DNA of 64,000 bases from Pseudonocardia benzenivorans CB1190. Its GTDB lineage: Bacteria; Actinomycetota; Actinomycetes; Mycobacteriales; Pseudonocardiaceae. A program made the position numbers and the translations under genes. The first letter of the stretch is position 1; each line of letters opens with the position of its first letter. Positions 8,571 to 16,602 of this stretch are shown here, one piece after another. A model generated the notes under the pieces. That model searched no databases and was not told the DNA's origin. It was given only the letters and a program-made list of their open reading frames with translations. Location: contig NC_015312.1 in assembly GCF_000196675.2 (NCBI RefSeq), positions 3,968,001 through 4,032,000 on the forward strand. Direction: 5' to 3'.

Positions 8571-9280
8571 CGAATCTCCTCGTCGGGTACGGGGCGGGCG
8601 ATCACCGGCGCCGGGGCGCCGTCGCCGCTACGGATGGGCAGGGGCACGGCGTTGACCTCGACGCGACGCCCGACGAGCTCCTCCAGGCGCGGCCCGAGGT
8701 GCTCGATGATGAGGATGTCGCGGGGCAGCAACGTCATGTGCACGGGATAGGCGTAGTCCGGCGGGCGGTGCGCGCCGCCGAGGTCGGGCGTCGTCGTGTC
8801 GACGCCGACCAGCTTCACGCCGCGTTCGACGAGCCAGTCGGCGGTGTCGTCGCCCAGGTAGGGATGGTCGCGGTAGGCCGGGGTGCCGAAGTGCCGGCCG
8901 TAGCCGAAGCAGAAGAGGACGATGTCGCCCGCGCGCACGTCGAGGTCCATCGCCTCGATCTCGGCCCGGGTCACGGGGACGACGCCCTCGCGGCGGGCGT
9001 CGACGACGATCCCCGGCCCGACGAACGCGTCCACCGGGTACTGCTCGATCGACCTCCCGCCGGGCAGGAAGTGCAGCGCCGCGTCGACGTGCGTGCCGAC
9101 GTGCGTCGACAGGGTCAGGTGGGTGATCCGCACGGCCGACCCGGGCGGGCCGGTCTCGATGTACTGCGGGGTGAAGCAGACCTGGCTCTCCGGCAGCGCC
9201 CGCGGCATCTGCTCGTACATGGGCTGGGCGAGGTCGACCCACTCCCCCGTCCCGGCCGGCCGGCCCACGGGCGCGCTCAC
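8567..9280 (-). CDS. Cyclase family protein (kynurenine formamidase-like metal hydrolase)
   Basis: This 237-residue protein belongs to the cyclase/KynB family, metal-dependent hydrolases acting on amides, lactones or cyclic ketones. The defining metal site HVGTHVDAALHF lies near residue 60, and FCFGYG, VDTTTPDL and LLPRDILIIEHL follow at the usual spacing. The GTG at 9280 overlaps the amidohydrolase stop by 4 bases and gives a protein of normal family length. It probably opens or dehydrates a ring or hydrolyses an acyl intermediate of the pathway; the second cyclase at 29.6 kb is more distant. Confidence 0.9.
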   Translation of the reverse strand: MSAPVGRPAGTGEWVDLAQPMYEQMPRALPESQVCFTPQYIETGPPGSAVRITHLTLSTHVGTHVDAALHFLPGGRSIEQYPVDAFVGPGIVVDARREGVVPVTRAEIEAMDLDVRAGDIVLFCFGYGRHFGTPAYRDHPYLGDDTADWLVERGVKLVGVDTTTPDLGGAHRPPDYAYPVHMTLLPRDILIIEHLGPRLEELVGRRVEVNAVPLPIRSGDGAPAPVIARPVPDEEIR

Positions 9281-10212
9281 GAGCCCAGCCCCAGCAGCCT
9301 CGACGCCGTACCGCCCAGCATCGCGGTGACCTCGTCGTCGGTGACCGTGGCGCCGTGACGGGCCGCGATCTCCGGGAGGTTGCGGAAGGTGTCGACCCAT
9401 CCGTCGAGCGGCATGACCGTCGAGACGCCGGGGCAGTCGCTGCCGAAGACGACCCGCTCGAGGCCGATGCCGTGGCGGATCTCGGCGACGCGGGCGATGA
9501 AGCGGGCCTCGTCCTCCAGGAACAGCCCCTGCCACAGCGACAGCTCGAGATAGAGGTTCGGCTTCCAGCGGGCCATGTCGAGCGCGAGGTCGAAGTAGGC
9601 GCGCTGCCCGGCGTGCAGGATCACGAAGTTCACGTCGGGGAAGTCGGCGGCCGGCTCGTCGAGGTGCAGCGGGCTGCAGTACGTGCTCACCAGCGGGGCG
9701 GCCAGCGGGCCCGTGTGCGACACGACGGGCACCGAGTACTCGCGGGCGAGCTCGTAGAGCGGGCGGCACACCGGGTCGGCCGGGGAGAACCCGGAGCACG
9801 GGTGCAGCTTGAGGCCCTTGGCACCGGCGTCGAGCGCGTCGCGGAACAGCTCGGCCGCGTCGGGTCGGCGGGGGTCGACGCCGAAGAACGCGATGAAGTG
9901 GTCGGGATCGGCGCGGGCGAGGTCGGTGGCCAGCCGGTTCTCCTCGGCGATCGACCGGTCGCCCTCGCCCAGGCGCAGCCCGTAGTCGCCGAGAAGCAGG
10001 CAGGAGCGGTCGACGCCGGCCTTGTCCATCTCGGAGCGGATCTCGGCGGCGCGCACGTCGACGTCCTGCACGGTGCCGTCGCCGTGGGCGTGCCCCACGG
10101 CCGTCCCGCGGGCGGCGATCTCACGGACGACGGCGTAGCGCTCGAAGATCGACCAGAGGTGACGGTGCAGGTCGATGACCAACGGCGGTGTCGTCTTCGA
10201 CGGGTGGGTCAT
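9277..10212 (-). CDS. Amidohydrolase family protein (Amidohydro_2 TIM barrel)
   Basis: The 311-residue protein is a metal-dependent hydrolase or decarboxylase of the amidohydrolase 2 family (ACMS decarboxylase, gamma-resorcylate decarboxylase and 4-oxalomesaconate hydratase relatives). Metal-binding features are VIDLHRHLW (residues about 12-20), LKLHPCSGF, VVSHTGP, FVILHAGQ and the catalytic-Asp strand VFGSDCPG. Whether it decarboxylates or hydrolyses cannot be told. The start ATG overlaps the alpha/beta hydrolase stop by 4 bases, and the gene is followed by the cyclase, a combination common in ring-degradation operons. Confidence 0.9.
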   Translation of the reverse strand: MTHPSKTTPPLVIDLHRHLWSIFERYAVVREIAARGTAVGHAHGDGTVQDVDVRAAEIRSEMDKAGVDRSCLLLGDYGLRLGEGDRSIAEENRLATDLARADPDHFIAFFGVDPRRPDAAELFRDALDAGAKGLKLHPCSGFSPADPVCRPLYELAREYSVPVVSHTGPLAAPLVSTYCSPLHLDEPAADFPDVNFVILHAGQRAYFDLALDMARWKPNLYLELSLWQGLFLEDEARFIARVAEIRHGIGLERVVFGSDCPGVSTVMPLDGWVDTFRNLPEIAARHGATVTDDEVTAMLGGTASRLLGLGS

Positions 10213-10919
10213 GATCGGGCGGGCTCCTCCCCCACCCACGCGAGGTGGGCGCGGACGGCGGCGGCGAACTCGTCGGCGTTCTCCAGGAACGCCATGTGCG
10301 GGGCGTCCAGCTCGACGAGGCGGGACTTCGGCAGCCGCTCCGCCAGGTCGCGCATGACCTCGAGCGGCGTGGACGCGTCGACCCGGCCGGCGATGCACGT
10401 CGTCGGGACGGTGATCTGCGCGAGCCGGTCGAGGACGTGATGGGACCCGATGGCGCGCCAGGTGTCGGCCAGCGCGCCGGGGTCCATGGCGAGCAGCCGG
10501 TCGCGGGCGTGGTCGAGGTACGGCGCGCCGGAACGCAGCCCGTCCGCGGTGAACCAGCGCGTCATCGTGTCGTCGAGCATGCCGGCCGAGCCGCGCTCCT
10601 CGGTGGCGGCCGCCCTGGCCTCCATCACGTCGGTGGCCCCGTCGGGTGTGGTGCAGGCGAGGACGAGCGAGCGCACGAGCCCGGGGTGGTCCAGCGCCAG
10701 ATGCATGGCGACCATGCCGCCGAGCGAGGCGCCGACGACGTCGAAGGGCCCGGTGGCGTGGCCGGCGATCTCGTCGGCCATGTCGGCAAGGGTGAGCCCG
10801 GGCCGGGCGCGCCTGCGGTCGCCGTGCCCGGGGAAGGTCACCGCGTGCACGTCGGGCAGGTCGAGGAACCGCGCGGCCTCGCGGTCGAGGCCGACGGGGT
10901 GCAGGAAGAGCACGGTCAC
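10209..10919 (-). CDS. Alpha/beta hydrolase
   Basis: The protein (236 residues) has the alpha/beta hydrolase fold: an N-terminal strand VTVLFLHPVG with the oxyanion HPVG, the nucleophile elbow GASLGG, a DAST acid-region loop near residue 190 and the catalytic His in DAPHMAF. Size and motifs resemble 3-oxoadipate enol-lactonase or C-C hydrolases such as those in meta-cleavage pathways. The GTG at 10919 is 4 bases beyond the stop of the preceding gene. A second such hydrolase with the same general layout is at 42.1 kb. Confidence 0.9.
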   Translation of the reverse strand: MTVLFLHPVGLDREAARFLDLPDVHAVTFPGHGDRRRARPGLTLADMADEIAGHATGPFDVVGASLGGMVAMHLALDHPGLVRSLVLACTTPDGATDVMEARAAATEERGSAGMLDDTMTRWFTADGLRSGAPYLDHARDRLLAMDPGALADTWRAIGSHHVLDRLAQITVPTTCIAGRVDASTPLEVMRDLAERLPKSRLVELDAPHMAFLENADEFAAAVRAHLAWVGEEPARS

Positions 10920-10923
10920 GGCG

Positions 10924-11292
10924 TCACGCCTCCTGCTCCCGGACCGCGTGCACCACGTAGCCGTCGGGGACCGTGGGGGTGATCTCGCGATAGACGTTGC
11001 GTACCAACGTGGTGAAGTGCGGCTGCAGCTTCCTGGTCCACTCGCTCGGCGGCCGGATGCGCCGGTACTCCTCGGTCTCGAGGACCTCGGGGTCGTCGAG
11101 GTCGTAGAGGGCCAGGTACTTCGGCTCACCCTCGACCGAGACGAACCTCCGCGCGGACAGGAAGCCCGGGCACTGCTGACGCTCCGGGAAGTGCTCCTCG
11201 GTGTACCAGCGGTTGAACTCCTCCTCGTACGCCGGATCGATGTCGATCATGACGAGCAGCAGGCCCTTGGCCCGGTCCGTCGGCTCCGTCAT
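10924..11292 (-). CDS. EthD-like dimeric alpha-beta barrel protein
   Basis: This small protein of 122 residues has an N-terminal strand GLLLVMIDID and the motif FNRWYTEEHFPERQQCPGF followed by ARRF, shared with the two-domain protein at 6118-6882. It fits the EthD/DUF4286-like ferredoxin-fold group, which form dimers and are often encoded beside oxygenases or dehydrogenases; no catalytic residues can be named. It sits between the Gfo/Idh oxidoreductase (4-base overlap) and the alpha/beta hydrolase (4-base gap). Confidence 0.8.
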   Translation of the reverse strand: MTEPTDRAKGLLLVMIDIDPAYEEEFNRWYTEEHFPERQQCPGFLSARRFVSVEGEPKYLALYDLDDPEVLETEEYRRIRPPSEWTRKLQPHFTTLVRNVYREITPTVPDGYVVHAVREQEA

Positions 11293-12299
11293 CGGGTGCC
11301 CTCCTGGGGTGTGCGCGGCCGGACCGGGAGCGGCCCGGCGAGTGCGTAGGCGTCGCGGGTCAGGTCCATGACCGCGGCCATGTCGGTGAGCGAGGCGAGC
11401 GGCGGCTCGCCGGCGCGGACGCGGCGCAGCGCGTCGCGGACGAACACCGGGTAGTGGGCGACGTTCGTCGTGTGCGCCCTGACGTGCTCGCGGGAACCGT
11501 CGGGCGCGACGATCTCCACGTCGGTCGGCGAGGTCGCGATGACGTAGTGGTCGCGGGCCTTGATGCTGAAGCGCATGTCGAAGTTCGAGTGCGGGCCGGG
11601 CATGAGGTAGCCGACCTCGCCGACGAACACCCGTCCGCACGACCGCAGCGTGACCAGCGAGTAGTCCTCGATCGGGAGGCCGTAGGCCGCGTTGGACATC
11701 GTCGCCGACGAGACCTGCACGTCGTCGCCGAACAGGACGCGGGCGAGGTCGATGAAGTGCACCCCGAGGTTGATCGTGCAGCCCCCGCCGGCCCGGGCCG
11801 GGTCGAGCATCCAGTCGCAGCCGGAGTCCCGGTAGCGCGTCGGGGGCCCGGCGATCCAGCGGAAGGACAGGTACGACGGATCGGCGTCGGCGAACCGCTC
11901 GCGCATGACGGCGAGCAGCTCGCTCTGCCGCCACACGAACGGCACCGCCGCGAAGACGCCGGCGTCGCGGGCGCGGTCGGCGATGTCGTGCACCTGCGCG
12001 GCGTCGAGCCCGCAGGGTTTCTCCATCGCGAACGGGGTGCCGTGCTCGATCAACGTCCGTGCCGTGGCGGCCATCTCGTCGTGCGCGCCGAGGGCGAGCA
12101 CGAAGTCGGGGGCGGCGTCGTCGAGCAGCGTGCCCACGTCGGTGGCCGCGCGGGCTCCCAGGCCCTCGGCGATGCGCCGCGCCGCAGCCGGGTCGGGATC
12201 GTGCACGGCGACGACGTCGCCCTCCTCGAGCAGCGCCGGCAGGAACAGGTCCAGGTGCCAGTGCGCGGCGCCGGTGACCGCGATCCGCATGCGCCCCAT
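11289..12299 (-). CDS. Gfo/Idh/MocA family oxidoreductase
   Basis: The 336-residue protein is an NAD(P)-dependent oxidoreductase of the glucose-fructose/inositol-dehydrogenase family. The Rossmann start is MRIAVTGAAHWHLD, with a His-rich variant of the glycine loop, and the diagnostic EKP is in FAMEKPCGLD near residue 95. The C-terminal domain shows GGGCTINLGVHFIDLAR, equivalent to the GG...D...H active-site stretch (Asp/His). Such enzymes oxidise cyclic polyols or sugar derivatives. Together with two TIM-barrel isomerases it recalls inositol-type pathways, but iolB, iolC and iolD are not here, so I do not propose inositol as substrate. Confidence 0.92.
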   Translation of the reverse strand: MGRMRIAVTGAAHWHLDLFLPALLEEGDVVAVHDPDPAAARRIAEGLGARAATDVGTLLDDAAPDFVLALGAHDEMAATARTLIEHGTPFAMEKPCGLDAAQVHDIADRARDAGVFAAVPFVWRQSELLAVMRERFADADPSYLSFRWIAGPPTRYRDSGCDWMLDPARAGGGCTINLGVHFIDLARVLFGDDVQVSSATMSNAAYGLPIEDYSLVTLRSCGRVFVGEVGYLMPGPHSNFDMRFSIKARDHYVIATSPTDVEIVAPDGSREHVRAHTTNVAHYPVFVRDALRRVRAGEPPLASLTDMAAVMDLTRDAYALAGPLPVRPRTPQEGTR

Positions 12300-13072
12300 C
12301 AGATCGCCCTGTTGACGCCGCCGTCGACGACGATCGTCTGCCCGGTGAGGTAGCCGGCGCGCTCCGAGCAGAGGAACGCGCAGAGGTCGCCGACCTCCTC
12401 CGGCCGCCCGATGCGCCGGGCGGGGATGTCCGCGGCGGCACGGCGCAGCTGTTCGTCGAGGTCGATGCCCGCGGCCGCGGCGAGCTTGCCCTGCAGCTCG
12501 CGGAGCCGGTCGGTGAGGATCGGGCCCGGTGCGATCGTGTTGACGGTGACACCGTCCGCCGCGTGGGTGTCGGCCACGACCTTGGCCAGGATCGTCACCC
12601 CCGCGCGCGTCGCCTCGGAGACGACGAGACCGGGCTTGGGCTCGCGGACCCCGTAGCCGGTGAGCGCGACGACGCGGCCCCGGCCGGAGGCGACCAGATG
12701 GGGCAGCGCGGCCCGCAGCAGCCGGACCGCGCTCATGAGCACCTGCTGGTGACCGGTGTCCCAGTCGTCGTCGACCGACTCGGCGAACGTGACCGCCGGC
12801 GGCGGGCCGCAGTTGACGACGAGCACGTCCAGACCGCCGAGCAGCGCAACGGTCCGCTCGACGAGCGCCCGGACGGCGTCGGCGTCGCCGAGGTCGGCGG
12901 CGACGTGGCCGGCCGCCCCGACGTCGCGCGCCGCGGCGGCGAGCCGGTCCGGGTCCCGGGAGGAGACCACCACCCGGGCGCCCTCGGCCGTCAGTGACGC
13001 CGCACAGGCACGGCCGAGGCCCGAGCTCGCCGCGGTGACGAGGGCTCGGGCGCCGGTGAGGCCGAGGTCCAT
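12299..13072 (-). CDS. SDR family oxidoreductase with altered active site
   Basis: The 257-residue SDR has the Rossmann loop TAASSGLG and the C-terminal VVDGG, so it binds a nicotinamide cofactor. The usual NNAG is VNCGPPP and the catalytic YxxxK is missing: the aligned stretch reads VVSEATRAG, putting Ser where Tyr is expected and Arg where Lys is expected. A group of SDRs with NTGGPP and SxxxR motifs exists, so this is probably a real subfamily rather than decay. The start ATG follows GGAAGGGACC. It overlaps the next gene by one base (TGATG). Confidence 0.9.
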   Translation of the reverse strand: MDLGLTGARALVTAASSGLGRACAASLTAEGARVVVSSRDPDRLAAAARDVGAAGHVAADLGDADAVRALVERTVALLGGLDVLVVNCGPPPAVTFAESVDDDWDTGHQQVLMSAVRLLRAALPHLVASGRGRVVALTGYGVREPKPGLVVSEATRAGVTILAKVVADTHAADGVTVNTIAPGPILTDRLRELQGKLAAAAGIDLDEQLRRAAADIPARRIGRPEEVGDLCAFLCSERAGYLTGQTIVVDGGVNRAI

Positions 13073-13104
13073 CCAGGTCCCTTCCTGCAACTGCGGAGGT
13101 GGGA

Positions 13105-13149
13105 GTCCGGGCCGCCGCGGTGGGGTCAACGGCACCGCGGCGGCCGGAC
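13105..13149. other. Strong stem-loop between binding-protein gene and SDR gene
   Basis: A 13-bp perfect stem (13110-13122 with 13133-13145) is extended by four more pairs (13105-13108 with 13146-13149) across a one-base bulge, with a 10-base loop. It lies in the 127-base gap between the solute-binding protein and the next gene of the operon, with no T-run after it on the minus strand. It could protect the upstream binding-protein message or act as a partial terminator, giving more binding protein than enzyme. Confidence 0.75.
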
Positions 13150-13199
13150 GGTCGGGGCTCCCGACGATCAGGGGATCGGGATCGCCGGGATTCGGATCA

Positions 13200-14456
13200 T
13201 CAGGGGGTCGGGCCCGCGCCCAGCGGCAGCGAGGCCGTCGAGGCGACCTCCTTGGGGAAGACCGTCTTCAGGGTCCCGTTCTGCCACTGCACCAGGATCG
13301 GCTTGATGTACTTGTTCGCGCCGGTCGGGTCGAAGCCGACCTTGCCCGGCGGGACGGCCGAGGCCGGACCGGTCGTGAAGTCGGTGCTGGCCAGCGCGTC
13401 GCGGATCTTCTGCGGGTCGCACGTCTTGCCCTGGTCCATGACCTGGGCGAGCTCGTAGACGGCGGCCCAGGACTCGCCCGCCTCCTGCGGCATGAACGCG
13501 TTGTACTTCTGCTGGTACTGGGTCGCGGCGTCGGAGACACCGGGCAACGTCACGTCGGAGTTCCACGCCGCGGAGGCCATGATGCCGTCGGCCGCGTCAC
13601 CGAGCGCCTTGGCGAACTGCGGGGTGAGCGCCCCACCGCCGCCGGACGTCGCGATCGGCGTGGTGACCCCGCGGGCCCGGATGCCCTTGATGATCAGCGA
13701 CAGGTCGGACACGTTGCCGCCCAGCACGATCAGGTCGGCCTTGGCGTCGGAGATCTTGTTGACGATGGCGGTCGCGTCGGACAGGCCGTTGGGGAAGATG
13801 ACCTGCTGCAGGACCTGCACACCCTCCTTGCCCGCCCCCGCGACGACACCGGCGGTCTGCGCCTTGGTCGACGCGTCGTCGGAGCCTGCGACGGCGAGCG
13901 TGCGCAGCGGCCGGTTCTGCGCCTCGAAGACGCCCTTGGCGTCGGTGACCGTCTCCGAGCCGAACGCCGAGGCCTTCGGCGGGATCTGGAAGAGGTACTT
14001 GTAGCCCTTCGCCGTCAGGTCGTCGACGAACGACTGCGTGATCAGCGGGACCTTCTTGGTCTCGGTCGCGACGACCGTCGTCAGCGTCATGCTCGACAGG
14101 TACGAGCCGACGACCGCCGACATGTTGCCCTGCTGGAGCAGGTTCTCCGTGACCGTCTTGGCCTGGCCCGGGTTGTCCGAGCTGGTGTCGCCGCTGACGA
14201 TCTTGATCTTGGCGCCGTCGAGGCCCTTGATCCCGCCGGCGTCGTTGATCTGGTCGGCGGCGAGCTGCATGCCGTTGAGGGAGTTCTGGCCGTTCTCGGC
14301 CCAGACCCCCGACAGCGGGTAGGGCGCACCGATGCTGACGGTGTCACCGCAGTTCACCGCATTGCCGGACTGGCTCTGGGTGGCGATGCCACCGCATGCG
14401 GTGGCGAGTGTGAGCAGGGCGGCGGCTGCCGCCGCCCTGGCGATCCTGGTCCTCAT
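13200..14456 (-). CDS. ABC transporter substrate-binding lipoprotein, branched-chain amino acid type
   Basis: This 418-residue protein is the extracellular binding component of a Liv-type importer. It begins with a lipoprotein signal (RIARAAAAAALLTLATAC, lipidated Cys21) and continues with the periplasmic-binding-protein type 1 fold: IGAPYPLSG, LNGMQLAADQIN, INDAGG, and AVVGSYLSS. Relatives bind amino acids but also amides, urea and aromatic acids, so the ligand is open. No permease gene is adjacent; the only Liv permease/ATPase set in the window (19.5-23.0 kb) lacks its own binding protein, so the two probably work together. The ATG overlaps the isomerase stop by 4 bases. Confidence 0.93.
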   Translation of the reverse strand: MRTRIARAAAAAALLTLATACGGIATQSQSGNAVNCGDTVSIGAPYPLSGVWAENGQNSLNGMQLAADQINDAGGIKGLDGAKIKIVSGDTSSDNPGQAKTVTENLLQQGNMSAVVGSYLSSMTLTTVVATETKKVPLITQSFVDDLTAKGYKYLFQIPPKASAFGSETVTDAKGVFEAQNRPLRTLAVAGSDDASTKAQTAGVVAGAGKEGVQVLQQVIFPNGLSDATAIVNKISDAKADLIVLGGNVSDLSLIIKGIRARGVTTPIATSGGGGALTPQFAKALGDAADGIMASAAWNSDVTLPGVSDAATQYQQKYNAFMPQEAGESWAAVYELAQVMDQGKTCDPQKIRDALASTDFTTGPASAVPPGKVGFDPTGANKYIKPILVQWQNGTLKTVFPKEVASTASLPLGAGPTP

Positions 14457-15352
14457 CGCGTCTCCTTCGACGGGGCCGCCGCCGCGGGGGCGTCGGTGAT
14501 GAGCTTCTGGAGGAACGCCAGCGATGCCGCGAGCCGTTCGCGCTGGTCGGCGACGCCGGGGTGGTTGTCGAGGCCCTCGACCGAGAGCCGGTACGGTTCG
14601 GCACGACCGGCGGATCCCACCAGCACGCCGACGAGCGAGGCGAGGTCGGCGACCCCTTCGCCCGGGTAGCACCACTGCACGTCGAACCCGCGTCGGTGGA
14701 AGCGGTCCTCCACGTAGCGCGAGACGAGCCTGAAGTCCTTCACGTGCCCCGACGGCGCCAGCGGCGCCAGCCGGGTGATGACCGGCAGCGGGTCCTGCAA
14801 CGACGAGATCGGGTTGATCAGGTCGAGGAACACGCCGATCCGGTCGGAGCCGACGCCGTCGATGATCTCGGCGTACTCGTCGGCGGTGAAGTCGGAGTGG
14901 TTCTCCAGGAGGATCTGCACGTCCCCGGGCACCTCGTCGGCCGCCCGGCGCAGCGTCTCGGTGACGTAGCGCTGCTCGGCCGCGATCAGCCCCGGCTGGG
15001 AGAACAGCTCCGCCCGGTAGAAGCCCGACGACACCCGCGCGAACGGGCTGCCGATGGTCTCGGCGAGCGCGACCCAGCCGCGGATGCGCTCGACGCCGCG
15101 CTCGACCGTGTCGCCGTTGCCGACGCGCCCGACGACGTCGCCGGACAGCGTGATGTCCAGGCCGAGCTCGGCCGCGAGCCCACGCAGCGCCTCCAGCCCG
15201 GCCTCGTCGCGGTCGCGCACGTGCACCGCGTTGAACTGGACGAACGAGTAACCGAGTTCCGCGATCTCCCGCAGGACGTCCTCGAGGGAGATCTCCCCGG
15301 TCGCGAGCCGGCAGTGGTAGGAGAGCGTGTCGACGCCCAGGACGATGTCCAT
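14453..15352 (-). CDS. Sugar phosphate isomerase/epimerase-like TIM-barrel protein
   Basis: The xylose-isomerase-like TIM barrel (299 residues from ATG 15352; an alternative ATG at 15364 adds four residues but lies directly on its ribosome site) shows ILLENHSDFTADEY, with metal-ligand Glu, VFLDLINPISS (Asp), SGHVKDFRLV (His, Lys), and a final LSVEGLDN. These are the IolE/hydroxypyruvate-isomerase-like ligand strands. It is the first gene of a long minus-strand operon and is overlapped by the binding-protein gene. Substrate unknown; the isomerase at 207-1094 is a distant relative. Confidence 0.85.
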   Translation of the reverse strand: MDIVLGVDTLSYHCRLATGEISLEDVLREIAELGYSFVQFNAVHVRDRDEAGLEALRGLAAELGLDITLSGDVVGRVGNGDTVERGVERIRGWVALAETIGSPFARVSSGFYRAELFSQPGLIAAEQRYVTETLRRAADEVPGDVQILLENHSDFTADEYAEIIDGVGSDRIGVFLDLINPISSLQDPLPVITRLAPLAPSGHVKDFRLVSRYVEDRFHRRGFDVQWCYPGEGVADLASLVGVLVGSAGRAEPYRLSVEGLDNHPGVADQRERLAASLAFLQKLITDAPAAAAPSKETR

Positions 15353-15458
15353 CCGGGGTCCCATCCTTCCCTCGACGAGCCCCTCACACGGGGGCCACGT
15401 GCCGCGGGACGGCCGTGGTGACGGCCACCGCCGCGGCTGTGCGTACGGTCCGAAAGAG

Positions 15459-15491
15459 TTCAGATTATGAATCTCAACTCACTGTCGTGAA
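15459..15491 (-). promoter_or_regulatory. Promoter with TTCA-N5-TGAA operator for the isomerase-binding protein operon
   Basis: On the minus strand TTCACG (15486-15491) is followed after 18 bases by TAATCT (15462-15467), which fits a -35/-10 pair. The -10 is embedded in TTCATAATCTGAA, an inverted repeat TTCA-N5-TGAA (15459-15471), and an overlapping exact repeat AGATT-ATG-AATCT spans 15462-15474. The same layout with the same 18-base spacing occurs at 18666-18698. Confidence 0.6.
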
Positions 15492-15570
15492 AACCTAGCG
15501 ATCCACCGGTGACCCGGTCAAGAGCTTCCGTGGACCCGAATCCTGGCTGTGACCAGCAGTTACGTCCGTT

Positions 15571-16602
15571 TCAGCCCAACCACTCGCGGATCGTTGCAGC
15601 GATCGCGTCGGGACCCGGCACCAGACCGGCGGCGAGACTCGGCGCGGCGGGCACCCGGGTATCGGGCAACCCGACCCGCAGCGGCGGGACCCGGAGTGCG
15701 ACGCCCTCGCCGGCGACGCGCGCGACCACCTCGGCCCCGAACCCGCCGGTGGTGTTCGCCTCGTGCACGACGGCCAGCGCACCGGTGCGCCGGGCACTCG
15801 CCGCGACCTCGTCGGTGGGGAACGGGTTGAGCCACGGCGTCTCCAGCACCTCGACCGAGATGCCCTCGCCCGCCAGGGTCGCGGCCGCCTCCAGCACCCG
15901 GGCCGTCATCGCCCCCCAGGTCACGACGGTGGCGTCGGTCCCCTCGCGACGGACCCGCAGCCCGCCCGGTTGCTGCACGGGCCCGCCGAGCCGCACCGGA
16001 CCGGTGCCCGCCGGATAGAGCGTCCGGTTCTCGATCACGAGCACCGGGTCGTCGGAGTGCACGGCGGCGACGAGCAGGTCGTAGGCGTCCTGCGCGGTCC
16101 AGGGCATGCACACCCGCAGGCCCGGGACGTGCAGGAACAGTGCCTCGAGGCTCTGGCTGTGCTGGGCGCACGCCCCGGGCGCGCTGCCCTGCTGGGTGCG
16201 GATCGTGACCGGCGCGACGAGCTCGCCGCGGCTGACGTAGCGCACGTTGACCAGCTGGTTGACCACCTGGTCGAAGGCGACGAGCGAGAAGTCGACCCAC
16301 ATGATCTCGACGATCGGCCGCCTGCCCAGCATCGCGGCCCCGACCGCCGAGCCGAGGATCGCGGACTCGCTGATCGGGGTGTCGAAGACCCGGTCGCCGA
16401 AGTCGCGGCGTAACCCGCGGGTGACGCCGAAGACACCGCCGGGCTTGGCGATGTCCTCGCCGTAGAGCAGCGTCTCCGGGATCTCCTCGAGGCAGCGGCG
16501 CAGCGCGGCGTTGACAGCACCGCCGTAGGTCAGCTCCTTGACGTCCTGCGTCGCGGACGGGGCACCCGTCGTGGCGGGACCCGAGACGGCCGTGTCAGGC
16601 AT
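15571..16602 (-). CDS. 2-oxoacid dehydrogenase E1 component, beta subunit
   Basis: The 343-residue protein is the beta subunit of a pyruvate/acetoin-type E1, which together with E1-alpha decarboxylates a 2-oxoacid (or cleaves acetoin) on thiamine diphosphate. Family signatures are LLYGEDIAKPGGVFGVTRGL (residues about 50-70), FDTPISESAILGSAVGAAM, the IVEIMWVDF strand, VIRT-type TIRTQQGS, and a C-terminal transketolase domain with VVTWGAM and VVHEANTTGGFGAE. Its ATG lies 8 bases inside the E1-alpha gene, so the subunits are coupled. No E2 follows; the nearest one is at 1091-2548. Confidence 0.93.
   Translation of the reverse strand: MPDTAVSGPATTGAPSATQDVKELTYGGAVNAALRRCLEEIPETLLYGEDIAKPGGVFGVTRGLRRDFGDRVFDTPISESAILGSAVGAAMLGRRPIVEIMWVDFSLVAFDQVVNQLVNVRYVSRGELVAPVTIRTQQGSAPGACAQHSQSLEALFLHVPGLRVCMPWTAQDAYDLLVAAVHSDDPVLVIENRTLYPAGTGPVRLGGPVQQPGGLRVRREGTDATVVTWGAMTARVLEAAATLAGEGISVEVLETPWLNPFPTDEVAASARRTGALAVVHEANTTGGFGAEVVARVAGEGVALRVPPLRVGLPDTRVPAAPSLAAGLVPGPDAIAATIREWLG

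Noticed and set aside
11289..15352. myo-Inositol catabolic cluster
   Set aside because: An IdhA-like oxidoreductase and IolE-like isomerases are present, but iolB, iolC, iolD and iolJ are absent and the other enzymes do not fit.
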